Made by a program: the position numbers and the translations under genes. Below are positions 32,985 to 42,564 of a stretch of 64,000 bases of DNA, one piece after another (position 1 is the first letter of the stretch; every line of letters starts with the position of its first letter). Origin of the DNA: Ruegeria atlantica (GTDB lineage: Bacteria > Pseudomonadota > Alphaproteobacteria > Rhodobacterales > Rhodobacteraceae); NCBI RefSeq assembly GCF_013032005.1, contig NZ_WQBE01000006.1, positions 204,328-268,327 of the forward strand, given 5' to 3'. The notes under the pieces were generated by a model that had not been told where the DNA came from, did no database searches, and saw only the letters and a list, made by a program, of their open reading frames with translations.

Positions 32985-33947
32985 ATGCAAGGCAACGCCC
33001 CAACACCAGACGGCCAGGTCGCCGATGCCGTATCCGGCAACTGGGTCGACACCCACGCGCCTGAATTCACCCGCCCCTATCTGCGCCTCAGCCGCGCGGA
33101 CCGGCCCATCGGTACGTGGTTGCTGCTGATTCCGTGCTGGTGGGGTCTGGCGCTGGCGATCCTTAGCGACGGCAATCCCAGGTGGGAGGATCTGTGGATC
33201 GCCATCGGCTGCGCCCTCGGCGCATTCCTGATGCGCGGAGCAGGCTGTACGTGGAACGACATCACCGATCGCGAATTTGACGGGCAGGTGGAGCGCACAC
33301 GCTCGCGCCCGATTCCATCCGGTCAAGTCAGTGTGCGGCAGGCGGTGATCTGGATGGGCCTACAATGCCTGATGGCGCTGGGGATTCTGCTGACCTTCAA
33401 CCAGGCCGCCATCGCCATGGGCGTGCTGTCGCTACTGCCGGTGACGATCTATCCCTTTGCCAAACGGTTCACATGGTGGCCGCAGGTGTTTCTGGGGCTT
33501 GCCTTCAACTGGGGCATCCTGTTGGCCTGGGCCGCGCATACGGGCACGGTCAGTGCGCCTGCAATCATATTGTACTTGGCAGGTATCGCCTGGACGCTGT
33601 TCTATGACACGATCTATGCCCATCAGGACGCAGAAGATGATGAGTTGATTGGCATCAAATCCACCGCCCGGCTATTTGGCACCGATACAGGGCGCTGGCT
33701 GAAGTACTTTCTGGTGGCGACGGTTTTCCTGATGGGTCTGGCCATTATCGACGGGGCGCTGGCACAAGCCTCAATCATGTCTTTGGCCGTGGCCTTGGCC
33801 GGGCCATGGGCGATGGGCTGGCACATGGCTTGGCAATTGCGCGGGCTGGATCTTGAGGATAACGCGAAGCTGCTGCAATTGTTCCGCGCCAATCGGGACA
33901 CCGGCCTTATTCCGCTGATCTTCCTCTGCGTCGCACTGTTGCTCTGA
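32985..33947 (+). CDS. ubiA: 4-hydroxybenzoate polyprenyltransferase
   Basis: 320 residues from the ATG at 32985; the frame is open upstream within rsmE but has no credible start. About eight membrane segments are present, with the two Asp-rich motifs NDITDREFD (91-99) and DTIYAHQDAEDD, which bind Mg-diphosphate. It attaches the isoprenoid tail to 4-hydroxybenzoate in ubiquinone synthesis at the inner membrane. The family's RPIPSG segment follows the first motif. Confidence 0.96.
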   Translation: MQGNAPTPDGQVADAVSGNWVDTHAPEFTRPYLRLSRADRPIGTWLLLIPCWWGLALAILSDGNPRWEDLWIAIGCALGAFLMRGAGCTWNDITDREFDGQVERTRSRPIPSGQVSVRQAVIWMGLQCLMALGILLTFNQAAIAMGVLSLLPVTIYPFAKRFTWWPQVFLGLAFNWGILLAWAAHTGTVSAPAIILYLAGIAWTLFYDTIYAHQDAEDDELIGIKSTARLFGTDTGRWLKYFLVATVFLMGLAIIDGALAQASIMSLAVALAGPWAMGWHMAWQLRGLDLEDNAKLLQLFRANRDTGLIPLIFLCVALLL

Positions 33948-34011
33948 TTGCACCTTGGCGCGGGGCTAGGTAAGAGTTCGCACATTCGCCTGAGGAGTCG
34001 TTAACCCGCAC

Positions 34012-35928
34012 ATGCGTTTGCCCTATATCTTTGCCGTAGCCTTTATCTTCCTCGTGTCGGCTGGCCTTTGCCTGTTGGCGGCCAGCTTTGCGGTGACCAA
34101 GGTCGAAGAGTCCTCTGAATTTGCCGTGCGCCGTGCGCTGGACCTGAAGGGGCACGATTGGGCCGAGGTGTATTCCGACGGGTTGCGCGTAGTGCTAACG
34201 GGTACTGCCACGGATGAGGCCACTCGATTTAACGCCCTGACCGCAGCCGGGACCGAGGTCGATACCTCGCGTGTGATCGACGAGATGAATGTGGCGCCGA
34301 CCTCACAACTGGCCGCCCCCCGGTTTTCCGCTGAGATTTTGCGCAACGACAGCGGGATTTCCGTGATCGGCCTGATCCCAGCCAGTCAGGACCGCGAGGC
34401 ACTGGTGGAGCGGCTGCGTGATCTGAGCGATGGCAGCCAAGTGTCAGACCTGATGGAAACCGCCGATTACCCCAAGCCAAAAGGCTGGGACGCCGCGATC
34501 ACCTATGCCGTCGAGTCGCTGACCAGCCTACCCCGCGCCAAGATCTCGGCCAGCCCGGGTCTGGTCAAGATCACCGCAATTGCGGACAGCCAGCAGGAAA
34601 AGGAACGGCTGGAACAAAGCCTTACCCGTGCCGCGCCGCCCAGCCTGCGGATCGGCCTGGCGATCTCGGCCCCGCGCCCGGTGATCACGCCTTTTACGTT
34701 GCGGTTTTTGATCGACGAAAATGGCGGCCAGTTCGACGCCTGTTCGGCGCAAGACGAAAAAGCCCGCGATGCCATTATTGCCGCAGCGAAAGAGGCCGGT
34801 CTGAGCGCCACCTACTCCTGCACCATCGGATTGGGCGTACCCTCGCCACGTTGGTCTGACGCCGCCACGCTGAGCATTCAGGCGCTGGCGGATCTGGGTG
34901 GCGGATCGGTTACGATGTCGGATGCGGATATCACGCTGGCAGCGGCGCAGGGCACCGATGCCGGGACCTTTGATCGCGTGGTGGGCGAGCTTGAAAATGC
35001 GCTGCCTCCGGTCTTTGCCCTGCACGCGATCCTACCGCCCCCGGAAACCGATGCCGTTTCCGGCCCCCCCGAATTCACCGCCACACGCAGCCCCGAGGGG
35101 TTGGTGCAGATACGCGGACGGCTGGGCGACGAAACCCAGCGCGACATGGTCGACAGCTATGCCCGCGCCGCCTTTGGGTCGGAACAGGTCCACACCGCAA
35201 CCCGCATTGCGCCCGAAGGGTTGCCGACGGGCTGGCCCGTGCGCATTCTGACCGGGCTTGAGGCGCTGGCCCAACTGCATAACGGTGCTTTGACGGTGAC
35301 GCCGGATGATCTTGAGTTGTCCGGTGTCAGCCATGACCCCGACACAAAGGCGCAGATCGCGGGTCTGTTGTCCGAGAAGCTGGGCGACGCACAGGAATTC
35401 ACCCTGTCGATCACCCATCAGGAACCCCCCGAACCCGCCGACAAACTGCCTGATCCCGAAGTTTGCGAGGAACGCATCGCCGAGGTTCAGGCGGGCACCA
35501 AGATCGCCTTTGAACCTGGCTCGGCCACTGTTGCCACCGACTCGCGTGATACGGTGAACCAGATTGCTGACATCTTGCGCGAATGCGGCCCCATCAGGCT
35601 TGAGATTCAGGGCCACACCGACAGTCAGGGCCGGGAAGAGATGAACCAACAGCTGAGCCAATCGAGGGCGCAATCGATCCTGAACGAGCTGCGCGCGCGC
35701 CGGGTGCCCACCGCCAGTTTCACTGCCATGGGATACGGGGAAACGCAGCCCATTGCCGATAACGACACCGAAGAAGGCCGCGAAGAAAACCGCCGGATCG
35801 AGTTCCGCCTTATCCGGCCCGAACCGATTGAGAACCCGGAAACCGGGCTGGACGCGATCGAGGCGGAAATGATCGAGGGCGAACAGACGGACAATACCGC
35901 CTCAGACGCGGATGCAGGGGACCAGTAA
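34012..35928 (+). CDS. OmpA-family protein with N-terminal membrane anchor and BON-like domains
   Basis: 638 residues. One N-terminal hydrophobic segment (about 6-28) is a signal anchor. A long periplasmic region follows with repeated BON-like units (LKGHDWAEVYSDGLRVVLTG is typical, and similar units recur). The C-terminal OmpA-like peptidoglycan-binding domain (about last 130 residues) has IAFEPGSATV, EIQGHTDSQG and NQQLSQSRAQ. It probably links the envelope to peptidoglycan. AGGAG lies about 15 bases before the ATG. The small gene at 35930 follows after one base. Confidence 0.88.
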   Translation: MRLPYIFAVAFIFLVSAGLCLLAASFAVTKVEESSEFAVRRALDLKGHDWAEVYSDGLRVVLTGTATDEATRFNALTAAGTEVDTSRVIDEMNVAPTSQLAAPRFSAEILRNDSGISVIGLIPASQDREALVERLRDLSDGSQVSDLMETADYPKPKGWDAAITYAVESLTSLPRAKISASPGLVKITAIADSQQEKERLEQSLTRAAPPSLRIGLAISAPRPVITPFTLRFLIDENGGQFDACSAQDEKARDAIIAAAKEAGLSATYSCTIGLGVPSPRWSDAATLSIQALADLGGGSVTMSDADITLAAAQGTDAGTFDRVVGELENALPPVFALHAILPPPETDAVSGPPEFTATRSPEGLVQIRGRLGDETQRDMVDSYARAAFGSEQVHTATRIAPEGLPTGWPVRILTGLEALAQLHNGALTVTPDDLELSGVSHDPDTKAQIAGLLSEKLGDAQEFTLSITHQEPPEPADKLPDPEVCEERIAEVQAGTKIAFEPGSATVATDSRDTVNQIADILRECGPIRLEIQGHTDSQGREEMNQQLSQSRAQSILNELRARRVPTASFTAMGYGETQPIADNDTEEGREENRRIEFRLIRPEPIENPETGLDAIEAEMIEGEQTDNTASDADAGDQ

Positions 35929-35929
35929 G

Positions 35930-36250
35930 TTGAACAGAATCGAATTCATCATCGCCACCGCCATTATCCTGTTCTCGGCCTTTTGCATGGGCTGGTTCGC
36001 CAACTGGCTGGCCCATCGCCTGTCTCGCGTGCGCCAAAGTGACGTGGCCGATCTGGACCGCATGAGCCAAGAGCTGCACGAGGCCGAGGAAACCCGCGAT
36101 CAGGCGATCACCTACCTGCAACAGCGCGAGGCCGAACTGACCAATCAACTGACCCAGGCCGAGGCTGAACTGGCCGCCGCCATGGACGGTCTGCGGGCCG
36201 CTCGACAAGAGGCCGAAGAACTGCGTGGACGTATCAACAACGCAGATTGA
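35930..36250 (+). CDS. small membrane-anchored coiled-coil protein
   Basis: 106 residues from a TTG at 35930, which has AGGGG 9 bases upstream and follows the OmpA-family stop by one base; the ATG at 35912 would overlap that gene. One N-terminal membrane segment (about 5-25, FIIATAIILFSAFCMGWFAN) is followed by about 70 residues of Glu/Ala/Gln-rich coiled coil. No family recognised. It is probably co-transcribed with the OmpA-family gene and may work with it in the envelope. Confidence 0.72.
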   Translation: MNRIEFIIATAIILFSAFCMGWFANWLAHRLSRVRQSDVADLDRMSQELHEAEETRDQAITYLQQREAELTNQLTQAEAELAAAMDGLRAARQEAEELRGRINNAD

Positions 36251-36318
36251 GGAACCGGATTTTTCGCTCTGATTCCGGTTACATTGCTGTAGGGTCGTCC
36301 CAAACGTGAGGGCGATCC

Positions 36319-37137
36319 ATGTCAAATCAAAGAGTCAAATTCGAACAGTTCAGAGACCTGCACTTTGGGTCCAAGGCTTTTGTCATGCCCAACCCCTGGG
36401 ACGCGGGCTCGGCCCGGTTGCTGTCCAATTTGGGCTTTGAAGCCTTAGCGACAACCAGTGCCGGCTATGCGTTCACAAAAGGCAAACGCGACTCTTTTGC
36501 TGACCTAAGCAGGGATGAGTTGCTGGACAATGCCTCAGACATCGTCAAAGCGGTTCCCCTGCCCGTTTCCGCCGACCTTGAGGCGGGCTTTGGGCATGAG
36601 CCTGAGGCCTGCGCCCAGACCATTCGCATGGCGGCGGAAATCGGTTTGGTTGGCGGATCGATCGAAGACGCGACAGGCAATCCAGATGCCCCGATCTATG
36701 ATCTGCACCAATCGGTTGAGCGCATTCAGGCTGCTGCAGAAGTCGCGGCAGGCTTGCCTTTCCTGTTGACCGCAAGGGCAGAGAATTACCTTTGGGGCCG
36801 CGCGGACCTGGGTGACACGATCAAACGCTTGCAGCTGTTTTCCGAAGCAGGCGCTGCCGTGTTGTACGCCCCCGGTCTGCCGGATTTGGACGCAATCAGA
36901 ACCGTGTGCCGCGAAGTCGACAAACCGGTGAATGTGGTGATGGGACTCAGCGGACCTGTCTATTCCGTATCCGAACTTTCCGACGCAGGCGTTCGACGGA
37001 TCAGCGTCGGCGGGTCATTTGCGCGCGCTGCGTTTGGCGCATTGAAGCGGGCGGCTGACGAAGTGAAATCAAAAGGCACCTTCAGCTATTCGGCGGATGC
37101 GATCCCCGGCGAAGAACTTAACAGGCTTTTGAGTTGA
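36319..37137 (+). CDS. isocitrate lyase/PEP mutase-superfamily enzyme
   Basis: 272 residues, TIM barrel: PNPWDAGSARLLSNLGFEAL, TTSAGYAFTKG, SADLEAGFGHEP (metal-binding Asp/Glu) and GGSIEDATGN. The catalytic KKCGH loop of true isocitrate and methylisocitrate lyases is missing, so it belongs to the PEP mutase-like/oxaloacetate-type branch with unknown substrate (C-C or C-P lyase possible). Monocistronic, convergent with moaE. Confidence 0.85.
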   Translation: MSNQRVKFEQFRDLHFGSKAFVMPNPWDAGSARLLSNLGFEALATTSAGYAFTKGKRDSFADLSRDELLDNASDIVKAVPLPVSADLEAGFGHEPEACAQTIRMAAEIGLVGGSIEDATGNPDAPIYDLHQSVERIQAAAEVAAGLPFLLTARAENYLWGRADLGDTIKRLQLFSEAGAAVLYAPGLPDLDAIRTVCREVDKPVNVVMGLSGPVYSVSELSDAGVRRISVGGSFARAAFGALKRAADEVKSKGTFSYSADAIPGEELNRLLS

Positions 37138-37173
37138 GATTGGACGGTCACATTCTGTGCACGGCTGGCAATG

Positions 37174-37617
37174 TCACCAGCGGTTCAGCGCGTCTTCGTC
37201 TTCGTCCTTGGCGTCGACCCATTGCGCGCCGGAATTGGTGATTTCCTTCTTCCAGAACGGTGCGCGGGATTTCAGATAATCCATCAGGTACTCCGCCGCC
37301 TCAAACGCATCCTTACGGTGCCGCGCGGCCGTGGCGACCATCATGATCCGGTCCCCCGGTGCCAGCCGTCCGTGACGGTGGATCACCAGCACATCGCCTA
37401 AAGACCAGCGCTGCTGCGCTTCTTCGGCAATCTTGGTAAGGGCCCGTTCAGTCATGCCGGGGTAATGCTCGATCTCCATCACATCCAGATCGCCCGAGGC
37501 CAGATCGCGCACAACACCGGTGAAGGTCACAATCGCCCCGTTGGCGTCGTCACCGGCGGCAAAGACGTTGGCCTCAACCCCGAGATCGAACTCTTCTTCC
37601 TGAACCGCAATGCGCAT
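37174..37617 (-). CDS. moaE: molybdopterin synthase catalytic subunit
   Basis: 147 residues. FTGVVRDLASGDLDVMEIEHYPGM-type N-terminal half (split around residues 33-57), VIHRHGRLAPGD, then ARHRKDAF and APFWKKE with the conserved Lys residues that take part in sulphur transfer. With MoaD it converts cyclic pyranopterin monophosphate to molybdopterin. It follows moaD by one base. Confidence 0.95.
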   Translation of the reverse strand: MRIAVQEEEFDLGVEANVFAAGDDANGAIVTFTGVVRDLASGDLDVMEIEHYPGMTERALTKIAEEAQQRWSLGDVLVIHRHGRLAPGDRIMMVATAARHRKDAFEAAEYLMDYLKSRAPFWKKEITNSGAQWVDAKDEDEDALNRW

Positions 37618-37618
37618 C

Positions 37619-37864
37619 TTAACCGCCTGTCATGGGCGGGAAAAACGCCACTTCGCGCACGCCGGTCAGCGAAGCGTCAAAGTCCGACAGTTCCTGATCC
37701 AGCGCCACCCGCAGCGCGGACAGGTCTGCGAAAGCTGCGGCATAGCGGTCCTCGCGCGCGCTGAGTTCGGCAACCAGATCGGAAACCGTTGCGGCGTCGG
37801 TCTCGACCCGCTCTTTCGGCAGACCGATCCGTTCGCGCACCCAGGCGAAATACAGCACGTCCAT
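37619..37864 (-). CDS. moaD: molybdopterin synthase sulphur carrier subunit
   Basis: 81 residues, ubiquitin-like, starting MDVLYFAWVRERIG and ending in the thiocarboxylate-forming Gly-Gly (FFPPMTGG). It carries sulphur for MoaE. It follows pgsA by 3 bases, an arrangement (pgsA-moaD-moaE) common in Rhodobacteraceae. Confidence 0.95.
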   Translation of the reverse strand: MDVLYFAWVRERIGLPKERVETDAATVSDLVAELSAREDRYAAAFADLSALRVALDQELSDFDASLTGVREVAFFPPMTGG

Positions 37865-37867
37865 CGC

Positions 37868-38536
37868 TTAGCTCTCCTTCAGATGGGGCATGGCTTTACG
37901 TAGGTAGTCATAGCCGGTGATCAATGTCAGCGTCGCGGCAATCCACAACAGCCACAGCCCAACGCGACCCGACCAGAACATGCCTTCCAGATGCCAGCGC
38001 AGGTGGTTCACATCCTCGATCTGCCCGGTCAGAGCCTGATCAATCAATTCCGGGTTCATCCCGAAAGAGCCCATCACGAAATTATGCTCAAAGATACCCT
38101 GCGAAAACAGCACCGCTATCGCCACCATCTGTGCCGTGGTTTTCCATTTCGCCAGCTTCGTCACCTTCAGCGTTCCGGCCGTGTCGCCCAGATATTCGCG
38201 CAGGCCTGACACGAACACTTCGCGGAACAAGATCACGGTGGCGGGCAGCACCAGCCACGGCGTCCAATGTTCGGCTGAATAGCCCACAAGGATCATCAGC
38301 GCGATCACCACCATCGCCTTGTCGGCAATCGGGTCCAACATGGCCCCGATCTTGGTTTCTTGTTTCCACGCGCGGGCCAGATAGCCGTCGAACCAGTCGG
38401 TGATCGCCGCTGTTAAAAACAGGATCAGCGCGAACCAGTCCGCATAGGGTCGGGTAAAATACAGAAACATCACGGCCAGACCGGGGGCTGCAATAAGGCG
38501 TAGCACGGTCAGGATATTGGGCAGGTTCCACTTCAT
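37868..38536 (-). CDS. pgsA: CDP-diacylglycerol-glycerol-3-phosphate 3-phosphatidyltransferase
   Basis: 222 residues from the ATG at 38536 (MKWNLPNILTVLRLIAAPGL). The CDP-alcohol phosphotransferase motif D-G-x2-A-R-x8-G-x3-D-x3-D is intact (DWFDGYLARAWKQETKIG, then AMLDPIADK). It makes phosphatidylglycerol phosphate, precursor of PG and cardiolipin. Several membrane segments are present. The C-terminus carries an insert (EHNFVMGSFGMNPELIDQAL) before the last membrane segments, seen in this family in alphaproteobacteria. Confidence 0.95.
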   Translation of the reverse strand: MKWNLPNILTVLRLIAAPGLAVMFLYFTRPYADWFALILFLTAAITDWFDGYLARAWKQETKIGAMLDPIADKAMVVIALMILVGYSAEHWTPWLVLPATVILFREVFVSGLREYLGDTAGTLKVTKLAKWKTTAQMVAIAVLFSQGIFEHNFVMGSFGMNPELIDQALTGQIEDVNHLRWHLEGMFWSGRVGLWLLWIAATLTLITGYDYLRKAMPHLKES

Positions 38537-38717
38537 GGTTTGGACATTACATCGCTGGTTGCAGACATAAAAGACGGCACCGCAAAAAACGGACCCGATC
38601 ACAGGCAGTTGCGGCACGGTTGGTCAAAGGGTCGCAAGCTGGAACTCTCAGCCAGATACCCCCTTGGCGCGCGATCCCTTTACGGTCAGATTGGCGCGGT
38701 TTCTACGTGGCAGAGCA

Positions 38718-39602
38718 ATGACAACACATATTCAAACCGATCCCCGATCAAATCTGATCGGCAGCGCCTGGATGATCTCGGCCATGGCGCTGTTCGCGTT
38801 AGAGGACGCGCTGCTCAAGGGGGCCTCGGCCACGTTACCTATATGGCAGATTCTGTTGTTGTTCGGCGCGGGCGGAACAGTGGTCTTTGCGATTGTCGCG
38901 ATCGTCCGCGGAACACGATTGTTTCACCCGGATGTGCTGTCGCGACCGATGAAAGTGCGCGTGCTATTCGAAATCTTCGGGCGGCTGTTCTATGTGCTGG
39001 CGATCACACTGACACCTCTGTCGGCGGCCACGGTGATCCTACAGGCCACGCCGCTGGTCGTGGTCGCCGGAGCGGCCTTGTTCTTTGGCGAAACGGTCGG
39101 CTGGCGACGGTGGAGCGCCATCCTGATCGGCCTGATCGGCGTGGTGGTGATCATCCAACCAACCGGAGACAGTTTCACGGCCCTGTCCATTCTGGCCGTG
39201 CTGGGGATGCTGGGTTTTGCTGGGCGTGATCTGGCCAGCCGGGCCGCACCGGCCACACTGGGAACCGAGGTGCTGGGGTTTTACGGCTTTCTCTGCATCA
39301 TCGTCGCCGGGCTGGCCTATCGGTTCTGGGAAGGTGCGCCACTGGCACCCGTGGACCTGCACACCAGCCTGCATGTTGGCGGAGCCGTCCTGATGGGAAC
39401 AGCCGCCTACGCATCGCTGATGAAAGCCATGAGGACAGGAGAGGTTTCGGCCGTCACGCCGTTCCGCTATTCCCGCCTGCTGTTCGGCGTCGGCCTGGGC
39501 GTAGTTATGTTTGGCGAAAGGCTGGATCAGACCATGTGGATCGGTAGCGGGCTGATCGTGGCCTCGGGTCTTTATATCCTGTGGCGCGGACGGCAGGTCT
39601 AG
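38718..39602 (+). CDS. DMT-superfamily (EamA) transporter
   Basis: 294 residues with ten hydrophobic segments in two EamA repeats. The N-terminal half ends [20 protein letters not shown], and the second half has [23 protein letters not shown]. Start ATG 38718. Members move metabolites or amino acids; the substrate is unknown. It is divergent from pgsA and its end overlaps the uvrC end by 4 bases. Confidence 0.88.
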   Translation: MTTHIQTDPRSNLIGSAWMISAMALFALEDALLKGASATLPIWQILLLFGAGGTVVFAIVAIVRGTRLFHPDVLSRPMKVRVLFEIFGRLFYVLAITLTPLSAATVILQATPLVVVAGAALFFGETVGWRRWSAILIGLIGVVVIIQPTGDSFTALSILAVLGMLGFAGRDLASRAAPATLGTEVLGFYGFLCIIVAGLAYRFWEGAPLAPVDLHTSLHVGGAVLMGTAAYASLMKAMRTGEVSAVTPFRYSRLLFGVGLGVVMFGERLDQTMWIGSGLIVASGLYILWRGRQV

Positions 39603-41473
39603 CCCTTGTCGTGGAAGAAGTCATAAACCTTCTGCGCCAACCCGGCTGAGATACCGTCCACCGCCTTGAGATCGGCCAAGTTGGCCCGGCTGACCGCCTT
39701 GGCACTGCCGAAATGGGCCAGCAAAGCGCGTTTGCGTGCCGCGCCCACACCGGGGATTTCGTCCAACGGGGTCGCCCCCACGGCTTTGGCGCGCTTTGCC
39801 CGGTGGGTGCCAATGGCGAACCTGTGTGCCTCGTCCCGCAAGCGCTGAATGAAGTACAGCACCGGATCGTTGCGTTTCAGGGCAAAGGGGCGTTGGCCGA
39901 TGCGATGGAATTCTTCCTTGCCGTGATCCCGATCGACACCTTTGGCGACACCCACCATCGGGATATCCTCGACGCCGTGGGTTTGCATAATCTCATGCAC
40001 GGCACTGACCTGCCCTGCACCGCCGTCTATCAGCAGCAGATCGGGCCACAGCCCCTTTTCGCGATCCGGGTCCTCTTTTTGCAGGCGGGTGAAGCGGCGA
40101 TTCAGAACCTCTTTCATCATGCCAAAATCGTCGCCGGGGGTCAGATCATCGCCGCGAATGTTGAACTTGCGATAGGCGTTTTTCATGAACCCTTCGGGGC
40201 CGGCCACAATCATGCCGCCCACAGCATTGGTGCCTTGTATGTGGCTGTTGTCATACACTTCGATCCGGCCCGGCGGGGTATCAAGATCAAACGCCTCGGC
40301 CACACCGCGCAGCAGCTTGGCCTGTGTAGCGCTTTCCGACATGCGGCGGGCCAGCGACTCACGCGCATTGCGCAGGGCACCGGCGACCAGTTCCTGCTTT
40401 TCGCCGCGTTGCGGCACCAGGATCTCCACCTTGCGCCCGGCCTTCTCGGTCAGCGCTTCTTGCATCAGATCGGCGTTTTCGATGGCATCCGACAGGATCA
40501 GCTGCCGGGGTGGTTCCTTGTTGTCGTAGAACTGACCAAGGAACGCCTCCATCACCTCGGCCGGGGACACGTCCGGCCCTACACGAGGATAGAAATCCTT
40601 GTTGCCCCAGTTCTGGTTGGCCCGGATGAAAAACACCTGAACGCAGGCTTGACCGCTGTCCATATACAGGCCGATCACATCCGCTTCGGCCACACCGCGC
40701 GGGTTGATGCCTTGAGACGTCTGCACCTGTGTCAGCGCCCGGATGCGGTCGCGCAGGCTGGCGGCACGCTCGAACTCCATCGCCTCGGAGGCGGCCATCA
40801 TCTGCTCGGCCAGTTCCTCTTGCACCTTGGTCGACCGGCCCGACAGGAAGCGTTCCGCATCCTTTACGCTTTCGCGGTAATCCTCCTCGGAGATTAACCC
40901 GACACAAGGCCCTGAACATCGCTTGATCTGATACAACAGGCAGGGCCTTGTGCGGCTATCGAACATGGAATCCGAACAATTGCGCAGCAGGAATGCCTTT
41001 TGCAGCTGGTTCAGTGTCCGGTTCACCGCCCCTGCATTTGCAAAGGGTCCGAAATAGGCGCCCTTTTCTTTCTTTGCCCCACGATGTTTCTTGATCTGCG
41101 GAAAGGAGTGGTCTTTGGCCACCAGAATATTCGGGAAACTTTTGTCGTCCCGCAGCAGCACGTTGTACTTGGGCTTGAGCTGCTTGATCAGGTTCTGTTC
41201 CAGCAGCAGTGCCTCGGTTTCGGTCCGAGTGGTCAGGAACATCATCGAGGCGGTTGCCGCGATCATCCGTTCGATCCGTCCAGAATGGCCGGGGCGCGCA
41301 TAATTCGACACCCGCGCCTTCAGGTTTCGCGCCTTTCCGACATACAAAACCCGGCTGTCACCATCCAGCATCCGATACACACCGGGTGAGCTGTCCAGCG
41401 TTTTTACATAGCGCTGAATGATGGCATAGCCGGTGGGCTGAGCGTTCGATGTTGGGTCGTCTTGGATGGTCAT
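39599..41473 (-). CDS. uvrC: excinuclease ABC subunit C
   Basis: 624 residues from the ATG at 41473 ([20 protein letters not shown]); an ATG at 41500 adds 9 residues. N-terminal GIY-YIG nuclease ([21 protein letters not shown]), the UVR segment ([20 protein letters not shown]), the RNase H-like C-terminal nuclease ([20 protein letters not shown], then [10 protein letters not shown]) and helix-hairpin-helix repeats near the end ([20 protein letters not shown]) are all present. It makes both incisions in nucleotide excision repair. Confidence 0.97.
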   Translation of the reverse strand: MTIQDDPTSNAQPTGYAIIQRYVKTLDSSPGVYRMLDGDSRVLYVGKARNLKARVSNYARPGHSGRIERMIAATASMMFLTTRTETEALLLEQNLIKQLKPKYNVLLRDDKSFPNILVAKDHSFPQIKKHRGAKKEKGAYFGPFANAGAVNRTLNQLQKAFLLRNCSDSMFDSRTRPCLLYQIKRCSGPCVGLISEEDYRESVKDAERFLSGRSTKVQEELAEQMMAASEAMEFERAASLRDRIRALTQVQTSQGINPRGVAEADVIGLYMDSGQACVQVFFIRANQNWGNKDFYPRVGPDVSPAEVMEAFLGQFYDNKEPPRQLILSDAIENADLMQEALTEKAGRKVEILVPQRGEKQELVAGALRNARESLARRMSESATQAKLLRGVAEAFDLDTPPGRIEVYDNSHIQGTNAVGGMIVAGPEGFMKNAYRKFNIRGDDLTPGDDFGMMKEVLNRRFTRLQKEDPDREKGLWPDLLLIDGGAGQVSAVHEIMQTHGVEDIPMVGVAKGVDRDHGKEEFHRIGQRPFALKRNDPVLYFIQRLRDEAHRFAIGTHRAKRAKAVGATPLDEIPGVGAARKRALLAHFGSAKAVSRANLADLKAVDGISAGLAQKVYDFFHDKG

Positions 41474-41763
41474 GGGCCTGAGATATGATTCTCTGACCAT
41501 GGCTGCAATCTTGTGCCTTTCAGATCAAGAGAAAACAAATCCACGGTTTCTGTGGATAACTGTGGAGATAAGTTTCCGGGCATCGCGAATTTCCCTTGTT
41601 TCATTAAGGATTCCTTGATCTGCACAAAAATTAGGCAGCATTTTAACTTGTTGTTTTTAAATGAAACTATTTCCTACACATGACAAGTGTATGAAAAAAA
41701 AGACATTTTTGTAACGTGCAGGTAACAGGAACGCGAGCGGTGCAAAACTTACGGCAGAATTAC
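41474..41763. other. AT-rich intergenic region upstream of uvrC with a DnaA-box sequence
   Basis: About 290 bases without a gene, much more AT-rich than the rest. A perfect match to the DnaA-box consensus lies at 41551-41559 (TGTGGATAA, reverse of TTATCCACA), with related ATCCAC (41539-41544) and TGTGGAGAT (41561-41569) beside it. Poly-A/T runs occur between 41640 and 41715. It must hold the uvrC promoter. No terminator or RNA gene is recognisable. Confidence 0.6.
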
Positions 41764-42543
41764 TTATTCTACGCCCAGAACATCCGGTGTCTGCCAGCCC
41801 AGATGTTGCCCGCCATCCACGCATAACAGCTGTCCAGTCACCGCATGCGCGTCCAAAAAATAGCCCAGCGCGGCGGTGATATCCGACGGGTTCGCGCCCC
41901 GCTCGAGAACTGTGTTGGCGCGCTGTGCCTTGAAGTGGTCTTCGCTCTGGCGATGGCCCTGCATGGTGGGGCCCGGCCCGATGGCGTTGACGCGGATCGC
42001 AGGGGTCAGCGCCTGCGCGGCGGTACGGGTCAGTGCCCACAGGCCCATCTTGGCAATGGTGTAGGACATGAACTCGGGGGTCAGCTTGCGCACGCGCATG
42101 TCGACCATGTTGATGATCAGCCCGGTGGCAACGGGTTCACCGGCGTCGTCCATGTCGGGCGTCAGGCCCTGATCAGACATCGCCTGCGTCAACACAAAAG
42201 GCGCGCGCAGGTTGCTGTCCATGTGACGGTCCCAGCTTTGTCGCGTGGCCGTGTGGATATTGTCGTATTCAAAGATAGAGGCATTGTTGACCAGACAGGT
42301 GATCGGTCCGCCCAGCGCCTTAGCCGCGCGGGGCAGCAGGGCGCTGACTTGTGCCTCATCCAGCAGATCGGCCTGCAAGGCGACCGCCTTGCGCCCCAGC
42401 GTCTGAACCTCAGCCACGGTCTCCAGCGCGGGTTGTTCAGAGGTGGCATAGTGTACAGCTACATCATAGCCGCGACTCGCCAGATACAGCGCCATGGCCC
42501 GGCCAAGGCGAATTCCGGCACCGGTCACTAAGACTCGGGTCAT
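41764..42543 (-). CDS. SDR-family reductase with a pteridine-reductase active site
   Basis: 259 residues. NADPH loop TGAGIRLG (7-14), then NNAS (86-89). The active site is Asp148-Tyr161-x3-Lys165 (SYTIAK), with Asp replacing the usual SDR Ser and a 13-residue spacing. That is the pattern of pteridine reductase PTR1 and FolM (dihydromonapterin/dihydrofolate reductase). The basic loop GIRLGR after the first strand is also typical. It probably reduces a pterin. It lies upstream of uvrC-pgsA-moaDE on the same strand, but a 290-base AT-rich gap separates it from uvrC. Confidence 0.85.
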   Translation of the reverse strand: MTRVLVTGAGIRLGRAMALYLASRGYDVAVHYATSEQPALETVAEVQTLGRKAVALQADLLDEAQVSALLPRAAKALGGPITCLVNNASIFEYDNIHTATRQSWDRHMDSNLRAPFVLTQAMSDQGLTPDMDDAGEPVATGLIINMVDMRVRKLTPEFMSYTIAKMGLWALTRTAAQALTPAIRVNAIGPGPTMQGHRQSEDHFKAQRANTVLERGANPSDITAALGYFLDAHAVTGQLLCVDGGQHLGWQTPDVLGVE

Positions 42544-42564
42544 GAATGATCCCTCTTCGTCACG

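Noticed and set aside
39713..40897. 394-codon open frame on the plus strand
   Set aside because: Antisense shadow of uvrC, no ribosome site and no family resemblance.
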